The notes: generated from the sequence alone by a model not told the origin. A DNA stretch of 8,160 bases from Chitinophagaceae bacterium (GCA_947463105.1 CANHSD010000130.1:1-8160); one strand, 5' to 3'. Shown: positions 1 through 6,815, counted from the first letter of the stretch. Translations and numbers: made by a program.

Positions 1-849
1 GCCGGAATGATTGATGACGATATCCACCAGATGGATTCAAGGAGTGTTGCCAATATCATCCAAAGGGGTGGGACAATCCTGAAAACAGCAAGGTGCAAGG
101 AGTTCATGACACCTGAAGGAAGAAAAAAGGGATACGAGAACCTCAATAAACATGGCATCAACGGATTGATCATCATTGGTGGAGATGGATCGTTTAAAGG
201 CGCACAAATCTTCTCCAATGAATTTGATATCCCTTGTATAGGCATCCCGGGAACCATAGACAAAGACATTGCAGGAACAGATTTTACAATAGGTTTTGAT
301 ACAGCTGTCAATACAGCAGTTGAAGCCATTGATAAGATCAGGGACACTGCAGATGCGCATGACAGGCTCTTCATCATCGAAGTGATGGGAAGGGATGCCG
401 GCTACATTGCGCTGCACAGTGGCATCGGAACAGGTGCAGAACACATCCTTATTCCTGAAAAGAAAACCGATGTTGAAGCCGTATTGAGCTCCCTTCAGGA
501 AAAAGAAAGAAGGAGGAAACTTGTAAACATTGTTGTGGTGGCAGAGGGGGATGATTTCGGCGGCGCCAATCACCTTGCCACTGTGGTAAAAGAACGCATC
601 CCTGGATTTGATATCAGGGTGGCTATTCTGGGCCATATTCAACGTGGCGGCTCACCAACCAGCATGGACAGGCTGATCGCCAGCAGGATGGGCTATTCAG
701 CAGTTGAATGTTTATTGGAAGGCAGGAACAATGTAATGGTGGGCATCATGAACAACAAGATGCACTATACCCCTCTGGACAATGCGGTAAAAGCCAAACA
801 AAAAATCAGTGATGAGTGGATGAAGATCGTCAAGATCCTCGCCAGTTAA
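1..849 (+). CDS. pfkA: 6-phosphofructokinase, N-terminus cut off by window edge
   Basis: ATP-dependent phosphofructokinase phosphorylates fructose 6-phosphate to fructose 1,6-bisphosphate, the committed step of glycolysis in the cytoplasm. Visible family motifs are the nucleotide-site GGDGS (178-192), the catalytic PGTIDxD loop (247-267) with its Thr and both Asp residues, EVMGR (about 379-393), which supplies a substrate-binding Arg, and GHIQRGGSP (631-657). The reading frame is open to base 1, and the first codons align with about residue 44 of the roughly 320-residue E. coli enzyme. The ATG at 7 is therefore internal, and about 45 residues lie outside the window. The loop reads TIDKD where E. 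coli has TIDND; the catalytic Asp is kept, so activity is expected. Together with GGDGS, this points to the ATP-dependent rather than PPi-dependent type. A strong terminator hairpin starts 5 bp after the stop, and pyk follows on the same strand. Family assignment is very secure. Confidence 0.96.
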   Translation, partial: AGMIDDDIHQMDSRSVANIIQRGGTILKTARCKEFMTPEGRKKGYENLNKHGINGLIIIGGDGSFKGAQIFSNEFDIPCIGIPGTIDKDIAGTDFTIGFDTAVNTAVEAIDKIRDTADAHDRLFIIEVMGRDAGYIALHSGIGTGAEHILIPEKKTDVEAVLSSLQEKERRRKLVNIVVVAEGDDFGGANHLATVVKERIPGFDIRVAILGHIQRGGSPTSMDRLIASRMGYSAVECLLEGRNNVMVGIMNNKMHYTPLDNAVKAKQKISDEWMKIVKILAS

Positions 850-854
850 TATCC

Positions 855-884
855 AAAACAGCAGTACAGTATCTGCTGTTTTTT
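855..884 (+). terminator. Intrinsic terminator between pfkA and pyk
   Basis: Bases 855-864 (AAAACAGCAG) and 873-882 (CTGCTGTTTT) form a perfect 10-bp inverted repeat around the 8-nt loop TACAGTAT. The right arm runs into six consecutive T (879-884). The A-T pairs at the base of the stem pair with part of the T-run, the classic layout of a factor-independent terminator. It begins 5 bp after the pfkA stop and ends 25 bp before the pyk ATG, so it should end, or only partly pass, pfkA transcripts. Confidence 0.88.
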
Positions 885-909
885 CATTTAAAACCGAACA
901 AACAAGACT

Positions 910-2400
910 ATGAGCAAAAATATTGGCAAATACTTTCACCAGGAAATGGACAACAGTGCAGGACAGGAACATGCAACCCACAGGACAAAAATAGTAGCTA
1001 CTGTTGGGCCCGCTTGTGACAGTTATGAAAAGCTGCTTGAATTGGTTAAGGCAGGAGTAAATGTGTTCCGGTTGAATTTCTCACATGGCGCACACGAGGA
1101 CAAGAAAAGAATCATCGATAGCATCCGTAAAATCAGTGCCACTGAGCCTTACAATATTGCCATACTCGGAGACCTTCAGGGACCCAAGTTGAGGGTAGGT
1201 GAAATTGAAAACAATGCACTTCATGTAAGGGAAGGTGATATTTTGACCTTCACCAATGAGAAAATGGTTGGGACGATGGATAGGATTTATGTTTCCTATC
1301 CGAATCTTGCTGGAGATGTTGTTCTTGGCAATACCATCATGATTGATGATGGAAAGATTGAAGTGGTGGTTAAAGAAATCGTGCCCAATGGCGATGTGAA
1401 AGTCAGGGTCAAACTTGGTGGGATTATCTCATCTAAAAAAGGATTGAATTTACCAGATACCAAGATCTCTCTTCCTGCCCTCACCGAGAAAGACCTGATA
1501 GACCTTGATTTCATCATCAAGGAAAACCTCGACTGGGTAGCGCTTTCCTTTGTGAGAAAGGTGGACGACATCGTTGGCATCAAAAAAATACTCCAGGATA
1601 ACAACAGCAAATTAAAAGTCATTGCCAAAATAGAAATGCCTGAGGCGCTGGACAATTTGAGGGAAATCATTCTTGAATCAGATGGCATCATGGTTGCACG
1701 TGGAGACCTGGGTGTTGAAGTGCCGATTGAAAAAGTTCCATTGATCCAACGCCAGATCATCAGAAAATGTTTGCACCGTGGAAAGCCAGTCATTGTGGCA
1801 ACACAGATGATGGAAAGCATGATTGACCGCGTAAAGCCCAACAGAAGCGAAAGCACTGACGTTGCCAACGCAGTATTGGAAGGTGCCGATGCGGTGATGC
1901 TCAGCGGAGAAACTGCAACAGGGATGCACCCGGCCCTGGTGGTGGAAACCATGCGCAAAATCATTATTGAGGCGGAAAAGTCTGAATACCGATACAACAG
2001 GGATGAGGACATCAAGCCCCTTCCACACTCTCCTACCTTTATCAGCGATGCAGTTTGTCTGACCGCTTGTAAACTTTCTCAAAATACCAATGCAGATGCT
2101 TTGATAGGCATGACGCAAACTGGTTATACGGCATTTATGTTGAGTTGCTTCCGCCCAAAATCCAATCTCTATATCTTCACAAAAGAAAAAACCTTGGTAA
2201 ACCAGTTGAGCCTCAGCTGGGGAATCAGGGCATTTTTCTATGATGAAGAAGTGAGCCTGGATGAAATCATTGCTGATCAGATCAAGATCCTCAAAGAAAG
2301 AGGATTCATCCGTGAAGGCGAGGTAGTGGTCAACACAGGCAGCACACCCATTGAACTGCATCTTCCTACCAATACCATCAAGGTTACGGTTGTTAAATGA
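910..2400 (+). CDS. pyk: Pyruvate kinase
   Basis: Pyruvate kinase transfers phosphate from phosphoenolpyruvate to ADP, giving pyruvate and ATP, the last step of glycolysis. The family match begins at about residue 26 (TKIVATVGP). It includes NVFRLNFSHG (51-60), GDLQGPKLRVG (87-97) at the start of the B domain, KKGLNLP (166-172), the signature with catalytic Lys240 and metal ligands Glu242 and Asp266, VATQMMESM (296-304), and LSGETATG (331-338). The C-terminal domain runs from about 385 to the end. The 496 residues exceed the roughly 470 of E. coli PykF, mainly because of about 24 extra N-terminal residues. A second in-frame ATG at 946 would remove 12 of these. Neither start has a good Shine-Dalgarno sequence; 910 is kept because it is the outermost ATG after the terminator. 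I see no TAnnTTTG promoter in the 25 bp between terminator and start. The stop overlaps the rnhA start (ATGA). Confidence 0.97.
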   Translation: MSKNIGKYFHQEMDNSAGQEHATHRTKIVATVGPACDSYEKLLELVKAGVNVFRLNFSHGAHEDKKRIIDSIRKISATEPYNIAILGDLQGPKLRVGEIENNALHVREGDILTFTNEKMVGTMDRIYVSYPNLAGDVVLGNTIMIDDGKIEVVVKEIVPNGDVKVRVKLGGIISSKKGLNLPDTKISLPALTEKDLIDLDFIIKENLDWVALSFVRKVDDIVGIKKILQDNNSKLKVIAKIEMPEALDNLREIILESDGIMVARGDLGVEVPIEKVPLIQRQIIRKCLHRGKPVIVATQMMESMIDRVKPNRSESTDVANAVLEGADAVMLSGETATGMHPALVVETMRKIIIEAEKSEYRYNRDEDIKPLPHSPTFISDAVCLTACKLSQNTNADALIGMTQTGYTAFMLSCFRPKSNLYIFTKEKTLVNQLSLSWGIRAFFYDEEVSLDEIIADQIKILKERGFIREGEVVVNTGSTPIELHLPTNTIKVTVVK

Positions 2401-2861
2401 TCAACGCCAACGGACTAACGATTTACACTGACGGTGCTGCCAGGGGAAATCCTGGCAGAGGGGGCTACGGTGCCATTTTGATGTGGGGAGGAAAAAGCAA
2501 GGAAATCTCAAAAGGATACAAGCATACCACCAACAACAGGATGGAGCTGATGTCTGTGATTGCAGCCCTGGAGTCTCTGACGAGGCCAGGATTGAACATT
2601 GAGGTCTATTCTGACAGCAAGTATGTTGTTCAAGCAGTCATGGAAAGATGGCTGGACAAATGGATGGCCACCAATTTCAAGGGAGGAAAGAAGAACAGTG
2701 ATCTATGGCGCCGTTACTACCAACTTTCAAGACTGCACACCATCAAATTCATTTGGGTAAAAGGACATGCATCAAACCCCTACAACCAACGCTGCGATGA
2801 ATTGGCAACTGCTGCTGCAGACGGAGGTAGTTTAGTAGAAGATACCGGTTATGAGGGTTAA
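2397..2861 (+). CDS. rnhA: Ribonuclease HI
   Basis: RNase HI cuts the RNA strand of RNA-DNA hybrids, removing R-loops and primer remnants. All catalytic residues are in place: Asp12 (YTDGAARGNPGRGGYGA), Glu50 (NNRMEL), Asp73 (YSDSKYV), His124 (VKGHASN) and Asp134 (RCDELA). These correspond to E. coli D10, E48, D70, H124 and D134. The basic segment around residues 84-106 (ERWLDKWM to DLWRR) fits the substrate-binding handle of E. coli-type RNase HI. At 154 residues the length is almost that of the E. coli protein (155). The ATG overlaps the pyk stop by 4 bp, so translation is probably coupled to pyk, and the gene has no space for a promoter of its own nearby. The stop shares a TTAA palindrome with the convergent gene, and no terminator hairpin is visible after it. 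Confidence 0.97.
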   Translation: MINANGLTIYTDGAARGNPGRGGYGAILMWGGKSKEISKGYKHTTNNRMELMSVIAALESLTRPGLNIEVYSDSKYVVQAVMERWLDKWMATNFKGGKKNSDLWRRYYQLSRLHTIKFIWVKGHASNPYNQRCDELATAAADGGSLVEDTGYEG

Positions 2862-3427
2862 GCCATTTGCTTGATGAAGACTGATTTCTTCAGCCAATAA
2901 AATCCACCAAAAAGTGCTGTTCCAAAAACAAATGTGGCCACCAGGCTATTGGTATAAAATGGAATGCCATCTATAAGCGCTTGTGTCAGACCCGAAAATG
3001 TTTTAGGTCTGCTGTATCCACCATTACCCAACCATGTCATAAAATTAGAAGCGAAAAAGAAAATGGTTGGCGCGGCAACAGCACCTTTTGCAATGGAAAG
3101 TGGCTTTTCATTTTTGATAAAGAAACCCACAAAAGTCAATGAACCAAACAACAGATAGTTAATCCACATGCCGGAGTAAAAACCCTGTATTTCAAAAATA
3201 CCATTGATATAAAGCAGCTCATAAAAAACATCAGAAATCAACATTGAGAGCAGGGGCAACAAGAATGCAAGCTTCTTGTCTTTGATAACCGCTCCACCAA
3301 AGATGGCCATGGCAAACTGTGGCGCAAAGCCCCAGGGGCGTCCTGGAATGGCGCGGTATACTGCCGCAACAACGATCAACATCAGGAAGGATAACAAGGT
3401 ATATTTAGAAGCTTTCATCTTTGCCAT
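2858..3427 (-). CDS. DUF6580-type integral membrane protein, function unknown
   Basis: A 189-residue hydrophobic protein. Likely membrane segments lie near residues 9-27, 53-71, 87-104, 112-133 and 158-179, with a further semi-hydrophobic stretch near 36-48. The pattern matches what I recall of DUF6580: an early Arg-Pro-rich loop and an FAPQFAMAIFGGA segment (34-46), LLSMLISDVFYE (59-70), FFFASNFMTW (123-132), and a late GLTQALIDGIPFY (146-158) before the last helix. No function is established for this family to my knowledge. Its size and helix count recall small substrate-binding subunits of vitamin or metal uptake systems, but no partner ATPase genes are here, so this is only an analogy. 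It follows manA on the same strand after 78 bp and could be co-transcribed. An ATG three codons in (3418) is an alternative start. Confidence 0.75.
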   Translation of the reverse strand: MAKMKASKYTLLSFLMLIVVAAVYRAIPGRPWGFAPQFAMAIFGGAVIKDKKLAFLLPLLSMLISDVFYELLYINGIFEIQGFYSGMWINYLLFGSLTFVGFFIKNEKPLSIAKGAVAAPTIFFFASNFMTWLGNGGYSRPKTFSGLTQALIDGIPFYTNSLVATFVFGTALFGGFYWLKKSVFIKQMA

Positions 3428-3432
3428 TTTAA

Positions 3433-3440
3433 CAAAATTA
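3433..3440 (-). promoter_or_regulatory. Weak candidate -7 element before the DUF6580 gene
   Basis: The - strand reads TAATTTTG here, matching the Bacteroidota -7 consensus TAnnTTTG. However, no TTG lies at the expected 19-nt spacing upstream, and the element ends only 5 nt before the ATG, so any transcript from it would be nearly leaderless. It may be a chance match in an AT-rich gap, and read-through from manA is an equally good explanation. Confidence 0.22.
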
Positions 3441-3505
3441 GTGATTTAATATTCCTAGGAAAGAAAATACAGACACAGTTATCCTCATGATGTGTATAGC
3501 GTAAA

Positions 3506-4693
3506 TTATTGCTGTGGCACAGCCGCCCAAAAAAGGTTTGTATCATCATTTGCTTCGGCGAAAATTGTCTCCCCGGGAACAGCAAAAAATGCGGCTGCCC
3601 CTTGAAGATCCTTAATGGCATTGCCTTTCCACTGAACATGCCCATTGATCATCAGGAAGAGGCTTGGTGATGTTACAGTGAATTCCATTTTTTCACCCGC
3701 CTTCAAAAAATAGGCAGTCAGCGAAAAATCTCCAATCGGACAAGGATAATGTTGAACAGTTTTGTTTAATGAACCGGGTATGATTTCAGCAATCGTTGGA
3801 ACAAAGGCTGTGTTGGCAAGTAATTCAGGAATATCAACATGCTTAGGCGTTAAGCCGGCCCTCAACACATTGTCGGAGTTGGACATCAACTCAATGTTCT
3901 GGCCTTCAAGATAAGCATGGGGCATGCCGGCCCCTTGAAAGATCCCTTCCCCCGGTTTCAAGTTGAGGATATTGAATAGGTAGATTGAAAAAATACCCCT
4001 GTCAAAATGACCATCCCCACAAAAATTATGGACTGCTCGAGCTGCCCAAAAATCCGGGGATGATTTGGGCAATTGAAGGGCCTCATACAATGGCATGATA
4101 ACTTCTATATGCGGGGCAATCAAGCGGTCTACGTCTTCTTGCGGCAACTCCATCACCTGTTGATAGAGCCCTTTAATTCCTTCTGCCTGGAAGATTCCCT
4201 TGAATTCATGCAGGAATCCATAGGCATCAAGATGCTGATCAATGTTAGGAGAAAATCCATGCAACAACCAGAAATCACTCAGCGCCACCATCATCTCTGG
4301 CTTGTGGTTATTGTCTTTGTAATTGCGGTTGGGCGCAGTAAGGGGAATGGCCATTTCATTCTCTTTTCTAAATCCTTCTTCTGCGGCTTGTTTATTGGGA
4401 TGCACCTGAATCGACAGCATGTCCTTTACGTCAAGAATCTTCAGGAGGTAGGGAAGATTACCAAACTGATCCATTACTGATTTGCCCAGGTACCTTGCCT
4501 TGTCAGAATTGATCAGGGCTTGCAGGGATGTTGATGCTCCCTGTCCCAACAAGACCTGGGAAGGAGCGCCAGGATGAATACCCAACCAATATTCCGCAGC
4601 AGGTCGCTCATCTGGTGCTTGTTGAAATAGCGATGGAATAAACGTGTTTCCACCCCAGGTATAATGTTGAATTCTCCCTTTTAAGCTGTGCAT
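3506..4693 (-). CDS. manA: Mannose-6-phosphate isomerase, class I
   Basis: This Zn-dependent cytoplasmic enzyme interconverts fructose 6-phosphate and mannose 6-phosphate. It feeds mannose into glycolysis or supplies GDP-mannose and GDP-fucose for glycans. Type I features are clear: YTWGGNTFIP near the N-terminus, AEYWLGIHPGAPS (33-45), YLLKILDVKDMLSIQVHPN (82-100) with Zn ligands Gln96 and His98, the NYKDNNHKPEM block (124-134) with Glu133, and GAGMPHAYLEGQNIELMSNSD (255-274) with His259. Arg278 in the following NVLRAGLTPKH corresponds to the catalytic Arg. The 395 residues are close to the 391 of E. coli ManA, and a C-terminal beta-rich cupin-like domain occupies the last hundred or so. The start at 4693 leaves only the usual few residues before the first conserved strand. 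A good Bacteroidota-type promoter lies about 60 bp upstream. The gene diverges from yraN and precedes the DUF6580 gene. Confidence 0.95.
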   Translation of the reverse strand: MHSLKGRIQHYTWGGNTFIPSLFQQAPDERPAAEYWLGIHPGAPSQVLLGQGASTSLQALINSDKARYLGKSVMDQFGNLPYLLKILDVKDMLSIQVHPNKQAAEEGFRKENEMAIPLTAPNRNYKDNNHKPEMMVALSDFWLLHGFSPNIDQHLDAYGFLHEFKGIFQAEGIKGLYQQVMELPQEDVDRLIAPHIEVIMPLYEALQLPKSSPDFWAARAVHNFCGDGHFDRGIFSIYLFNILNLKPGEGIFQGAGMPHAYLEGQNIELMSNSDNVLRAGLTPKHVDIPELLANTAFVPTIAEIIPGSLNKTVQHYPCPIGDFSLTAYFLKAGEKMEFTVTSPSLFLMINGHVQWKGNAIKDLQGAAAFFAVPGETIFAEANDDTNLFWAAVPQQ

Positions 4694-4699
4694 TTCCCG

Positions 4700-4729
4700 T
4701 TGATTTTATGAAAGTCTGATGGAGTTTTG
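4700..4729 (+). promoter_or_regulatory. Candidate promoter for yraN
   Basis: TTG at 4700-4702, a 19-nt spacer, then GAGTTTTG at 4722-4729. This fits the Bacteroidota arrangement (TTG, 19 nt, TAnnTTTG) with one mismatch in the -7 box (G for the first T). Transcription would start near 4735, giving a leader of about 40 nt before the yraN ATG. It is a weaker match than the opposing manA promoter. Confidence 0.4.
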
Positions 4730-4752
4730 AAGATGAATCTACCCATCAATCA

Positions 4753-4783
4753 CAAAGTTAAATCAATAAGTCATTATGGCAAG
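4753..4783 (-). promoter_or_regulatory. Candidate promoter for manA
   Basis: On the - strand, CTTG (4783-4780) is followed by exactly 19 nt and then TAACTTTG (4760-4753). This matches the Bacteroidota vegetative promoter (TTG at -33, TAnnTTTG at -7) at the canonical spacing. Transcription would start near 4747, giving a leader of about 55 nt before manA. The -33 element lies inside codons 2 and 3 of yraN, so the promoter overlaps the coding start of the opposite gene. Confidence 0.62.
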
Positions 4784-5132
4784 ACACAATGAAACGGGAA
4801 AACTGGGAGAAATTTTGGCGCGCAACTGGGCAGAAAACAATGGATACATCATTAGAAATCAGAACTGGCGGTATGGCCATTGGGAGATTGATCTTGTTGC
4901 ATCCAAAGCTGGCAGGTTGCATTTTTTTGAAGTAAAAACCAGAAGGACAAATAGGTTTGGTTATCCTGAAAAACTGGTGGACAGGAACAAACTCCGTTAT
5001 TTTATTTCAGCCGGTACGGCCTATATCAGGACCAACAGGGGGTTCAAATGGATTCAGTATGACATACTCTCCATCAGCCTAGATGAACAGGATCAACCTT
5101 CCTATTTTTTGATAGAAGACGTATATTTCTGA
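4776..5132 (+). CDS. yraN: YraN family protein (UPF0102, nuclease-like fold)
   Basis: A 118-residue protein of the UPF0102/YraN family, which has a restriction-endonuclease-like (Holliday-junction-resolvase-like) fold. Its cellular role is not well settled. The signature elements are in order: GKLGEILA (8-15) with Glu12, RNQNWRYGHWEIDLVA (27-42) carrying Glu37 and Asp39, and FFEVKTRR (50-57) with Glu52 and Lys54. The last three positions form the expected D/E-xK metal site, so nuclease activity is possible. The length is typical (about 115-130). The ATG at 4776 gives the usual short lead before the first conserved helix. No Shine-Dalgarno sequence is seen. It diverges from manA and converges on tlpA, with only 4 bp between the stop codons and no terminator between them. 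The family assignment is strong; the function is not known from the sequence. Confidence 0.93.
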   Translation: MARHNETGKLGEILARNWAENNGYIIRNQNWRYGHWEIDLVASKAGRLHFFEVKTRRTNRFGYPEKLVDRNKLRYFISAGTAYIRTNRGFKWIQYDILSISLDEQDQPSYFLIEDVYF

Positions 5133-5136
5133 ATGC

Positions 5137-6216
5137 TTATTTCAGCAGTGCAGCCAGTTTGGATTGCAACTCTTCACCTCTTAGATTTTTGGCAATGATC
5201 AGGCCATTAGGGTCCACAAGATAGTTCTGTGGTATGCTCTGGACCTTGTATTGAACGGCAACAGCATTGCTCCAGAATTTGAGGTCACTGACCTGGGTCC
5301 AGGCAAGGTTATCAGCCTTGATAGCCTCAATCCATTTGTCTTTTGCCCGATCAAGGGAAACACCCAATACCGTGAAATTTTTTGCCTTGAATTTGTTGTA
5401 TGCATTGACCACATTGGGATTTTCCTGGCGGCAAGGCCCACACCAGCTGGCCCAAAAATCAATGAGTACATATTTCCCTTTGAAAGAAGATAGTTTCACA
5501 TCCTTTCCATCAACATCCTGTTGTGTAAAATCAGGTGCAGGACTGCCTATCGAGCCAAACCTGGCATCAGCAAGCACCTTGATGGCCGTTCTTCCGAAAT
5601 AATTTTCTTTTGCAGCAACAGCAATTTTGCTCAGCCTGGCATCCAACACGTTGGGATCATCATTGAGTTGCATCATGACCAACAAAACAAATGGAGAGAC
5701 AGGTGATGAAGCATGCTCACCGATGAATTTATCTGTTTGTTTGTTTACTTCTGCAACAACATCTGCATAGTTCTTTTTAAGCGCAGTATTTTCATTGTTC
5801 GGGTTCTGGTTCAATTGCTGGGCGTAACCACTGAGCTTTGCAAAAAGTGGATTGAAGGTATTGTTGAACACTACAAAATCATCATGGGTTTTGGAACCGG
5901 TAACTTTCGCATTCTGGATTACCGCAAAATCACCTTCTACTTTTATTTCTGATGCATCCAGAAAAATGAACATTTTTTGTTGGCCATTTTTTGCAGCAAG
6001 CTGATAAAGCCCTGGCTCCTTCAGTTTTCCCGTCACTTGAAATTGGTCTCCTTTTGAAACAAAGGTTGCCAATGGTTCCGGACTGACTTCTTCGTTCTTC
6101 AATACCAGTGCTGTTTTATCTGGCATGCCTTTAAGTATTCCTTTGATAGAATAGTTTCCCTCTTGGGAAAACGCCAATACAGGAATCATCAGGAGGAGGG
6201 ACAGGAACTTTTTCAT
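5137..6216 (-). CDS. Exported TlpA-like thioredoxin with N-terminal DUF4369 domain
   Basis: A 359-residue thiol-disulfide oxidoreductase expected in the periplasm. The N-terminus is a signal peptide: MKK, a hydrophobic core, and a likely signal-peptidase I site after AFS (residue 17). No lipobox Cys is present. Residues about 20-105 have the beta-rich pattern of DUF4369, common in front of thioredoxin domains in Bacteroidota, and a helical linker covers about 110-220. The AhpC/TSA-TlpA domain starts at GSPAPDF (224-230) and has the active site WCGPC with Cys259 and Cys262 and a probable cis-Pro329 (SIPQNYL). Both redox cysteines are present, so a reductase role toward exported proteins is likely; the substrate is unknown. 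The ATG lies inside the hisIE stop (ATGA, 4-bp overlap), suggesting translational coupling. No separate promoter is seen at the junction. Confidence 0.92.
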   Translation of the reverse strand: MKKFLSLLLMIPVLAFSQEGNYSIKGILKGMPDKTALVLKNEEVSPEPLATFVSKGDQFQVTGKLKEPGLYQLAAKNGQQKMFIFLDASEIKVEGDFAVIQNAKVTGSKTHDDFVVFNNTFNPLFAKLSGYAQQLNQNPNNENTALKKNYADVVAEVNKQTDKFIGEHASSPVSPFVLLVMMQLNDDPNVLDARLSKIAVAAKENYFGRTAIKVLADARFGSIGSPAPDFTQQDVDGKDVKLSSFKGKYVLIDFWASWCGPCRQENPNVVNAYNKFKAKNFTVLGVSLDRAKDKWIEAIKADNLAWTQVSDLKFWSNAVAVQYKVQSIPQNYLVDPNGLIIAKNLRGEELQSKLAALLK

Positions 6217-6815
6217 TTTTTATGTCTTTGTTTCAGAATATCTTTTACCTGCGCTAAATTAACCCCTTTGCTGTTAAGCAAAAGTAAATAGTGAAAAAGC
6301 AAGTCTGCTGATTCGTTCAAAAATTTATCGTTGTCGTTGTCCTTGGCTTCAATCACCACTTCTACCGCCTCTTCACCAACTTTCTGGGCGATCTTGTTGA
6401 TCCCTTTTTTGAAAAGCGATCTGATGTAAGAATTTTCATCATCACTGTTTTTTCTCAGTTCAATGATGCCCTCGAGGTGTACAAGAAAATCTTCTGCAAC
6501 ATTGACCTCATCCCAGCAGGTATCTGCCCCTGTATGACAGACAGGCCCAGCCGGCTTGACCTTGAAAAGCAGGGCATCCTGGTCGCAATCCAGGGCATAG
6601 GACTTGAGGTAAAGAAAGTTGCCACTCTCCTCACCTTTGGTCCAAAGACGGCCCTTGGAACGGCTGAAAAAACAAATCTTTCCGGAAGACATGGTTTCGT
6701 TGAATGCCTCCATGTTCATGTACCCCAACATCAACACCTTTTTTGTTTCTTCATCCTGGATGATGGCCGGCATGAGGCCATCAGAAAACTTATTAAAATC
6801 CATGTTCAGCTCCAT
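6213..6815 (-). CDS. hisIE: Bifunctional phosphoribosyl-AMP cyclohydrolase / phosphoribosyl-ATP pyrophosphatase
   Basis: A fused enzyme for steps 2 and 3 of histidine synthesis: the HisE part removes pyrophosphate from phosphoribosyl-ATP and the HisI part opens the adenine ring of phosphoribosyl-AMP. The HisI domain (about 1-110) shows MLGYMN (29-34), SRSKGRLWTKGE (51-62), the metal-binding DCDQD (76-80) with Asp76, Asp78 and Asp80, and CHTG (93-96) plus Cys100. The HisE domain (about 115-200) shows the MazG-like helices with KVGEEAVE (145-152) and NESADLLFH (167-175), whose acidic residues bind Mg. The 200 residues are normal for the fusion. A second in-frame ATG at 6803 would shorten it by four residues. 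It starts 28 bp after the hisF stop, and its own stop overlaps the tlpA-like start. No Shine-Dalgarno sequence is seen. Confidence 0.96.
   Translation of the reverse strand: MELNMDFNKFSDGLMPAIIQDEETKKVLMLGYMNMEAFNETMSSGKICFFSRSKGRLWTKGEESGNFLYLKSYALDCDQDALLFKVKPAGPVCHTGADTCWDEVNVAEDFLVHLEGIIELRKNSDDENSYIRSLFKKGINKIAQKVGEEAVEVVIEAKDNDNDKFLNESADLLFHYLLLLNSKGVNLAQVKDILKQRHKK

Noticed and set aside
37..642. Long open frame on the - strand opposite pfkA (and similar ones opposite pyk, manA and tlpA)
   Set aside because: The predicted proteins are rich in Cys, His and Phe with no family resemblance, and they lie wholly opposite well-conserved genes. They are antisense shadows.
3452..3461. 10-bp palindrome TTCCTAGGAA in the manA-DUF6580 gap as an operator or terminator
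   Set aside because: It has no loop and no following T-run, is not repeated nearby, and a single palindrome of this size is expected by chance.
5129..5145. Short inverted repeat (CTGAA, 7-nt loop, TTCAG) spanning the yraN and tlpA stop codons, as a two-way terminator
   Set aside because: The stem is only 5 bp and A-T rich, and neither strand has a T-run after it.
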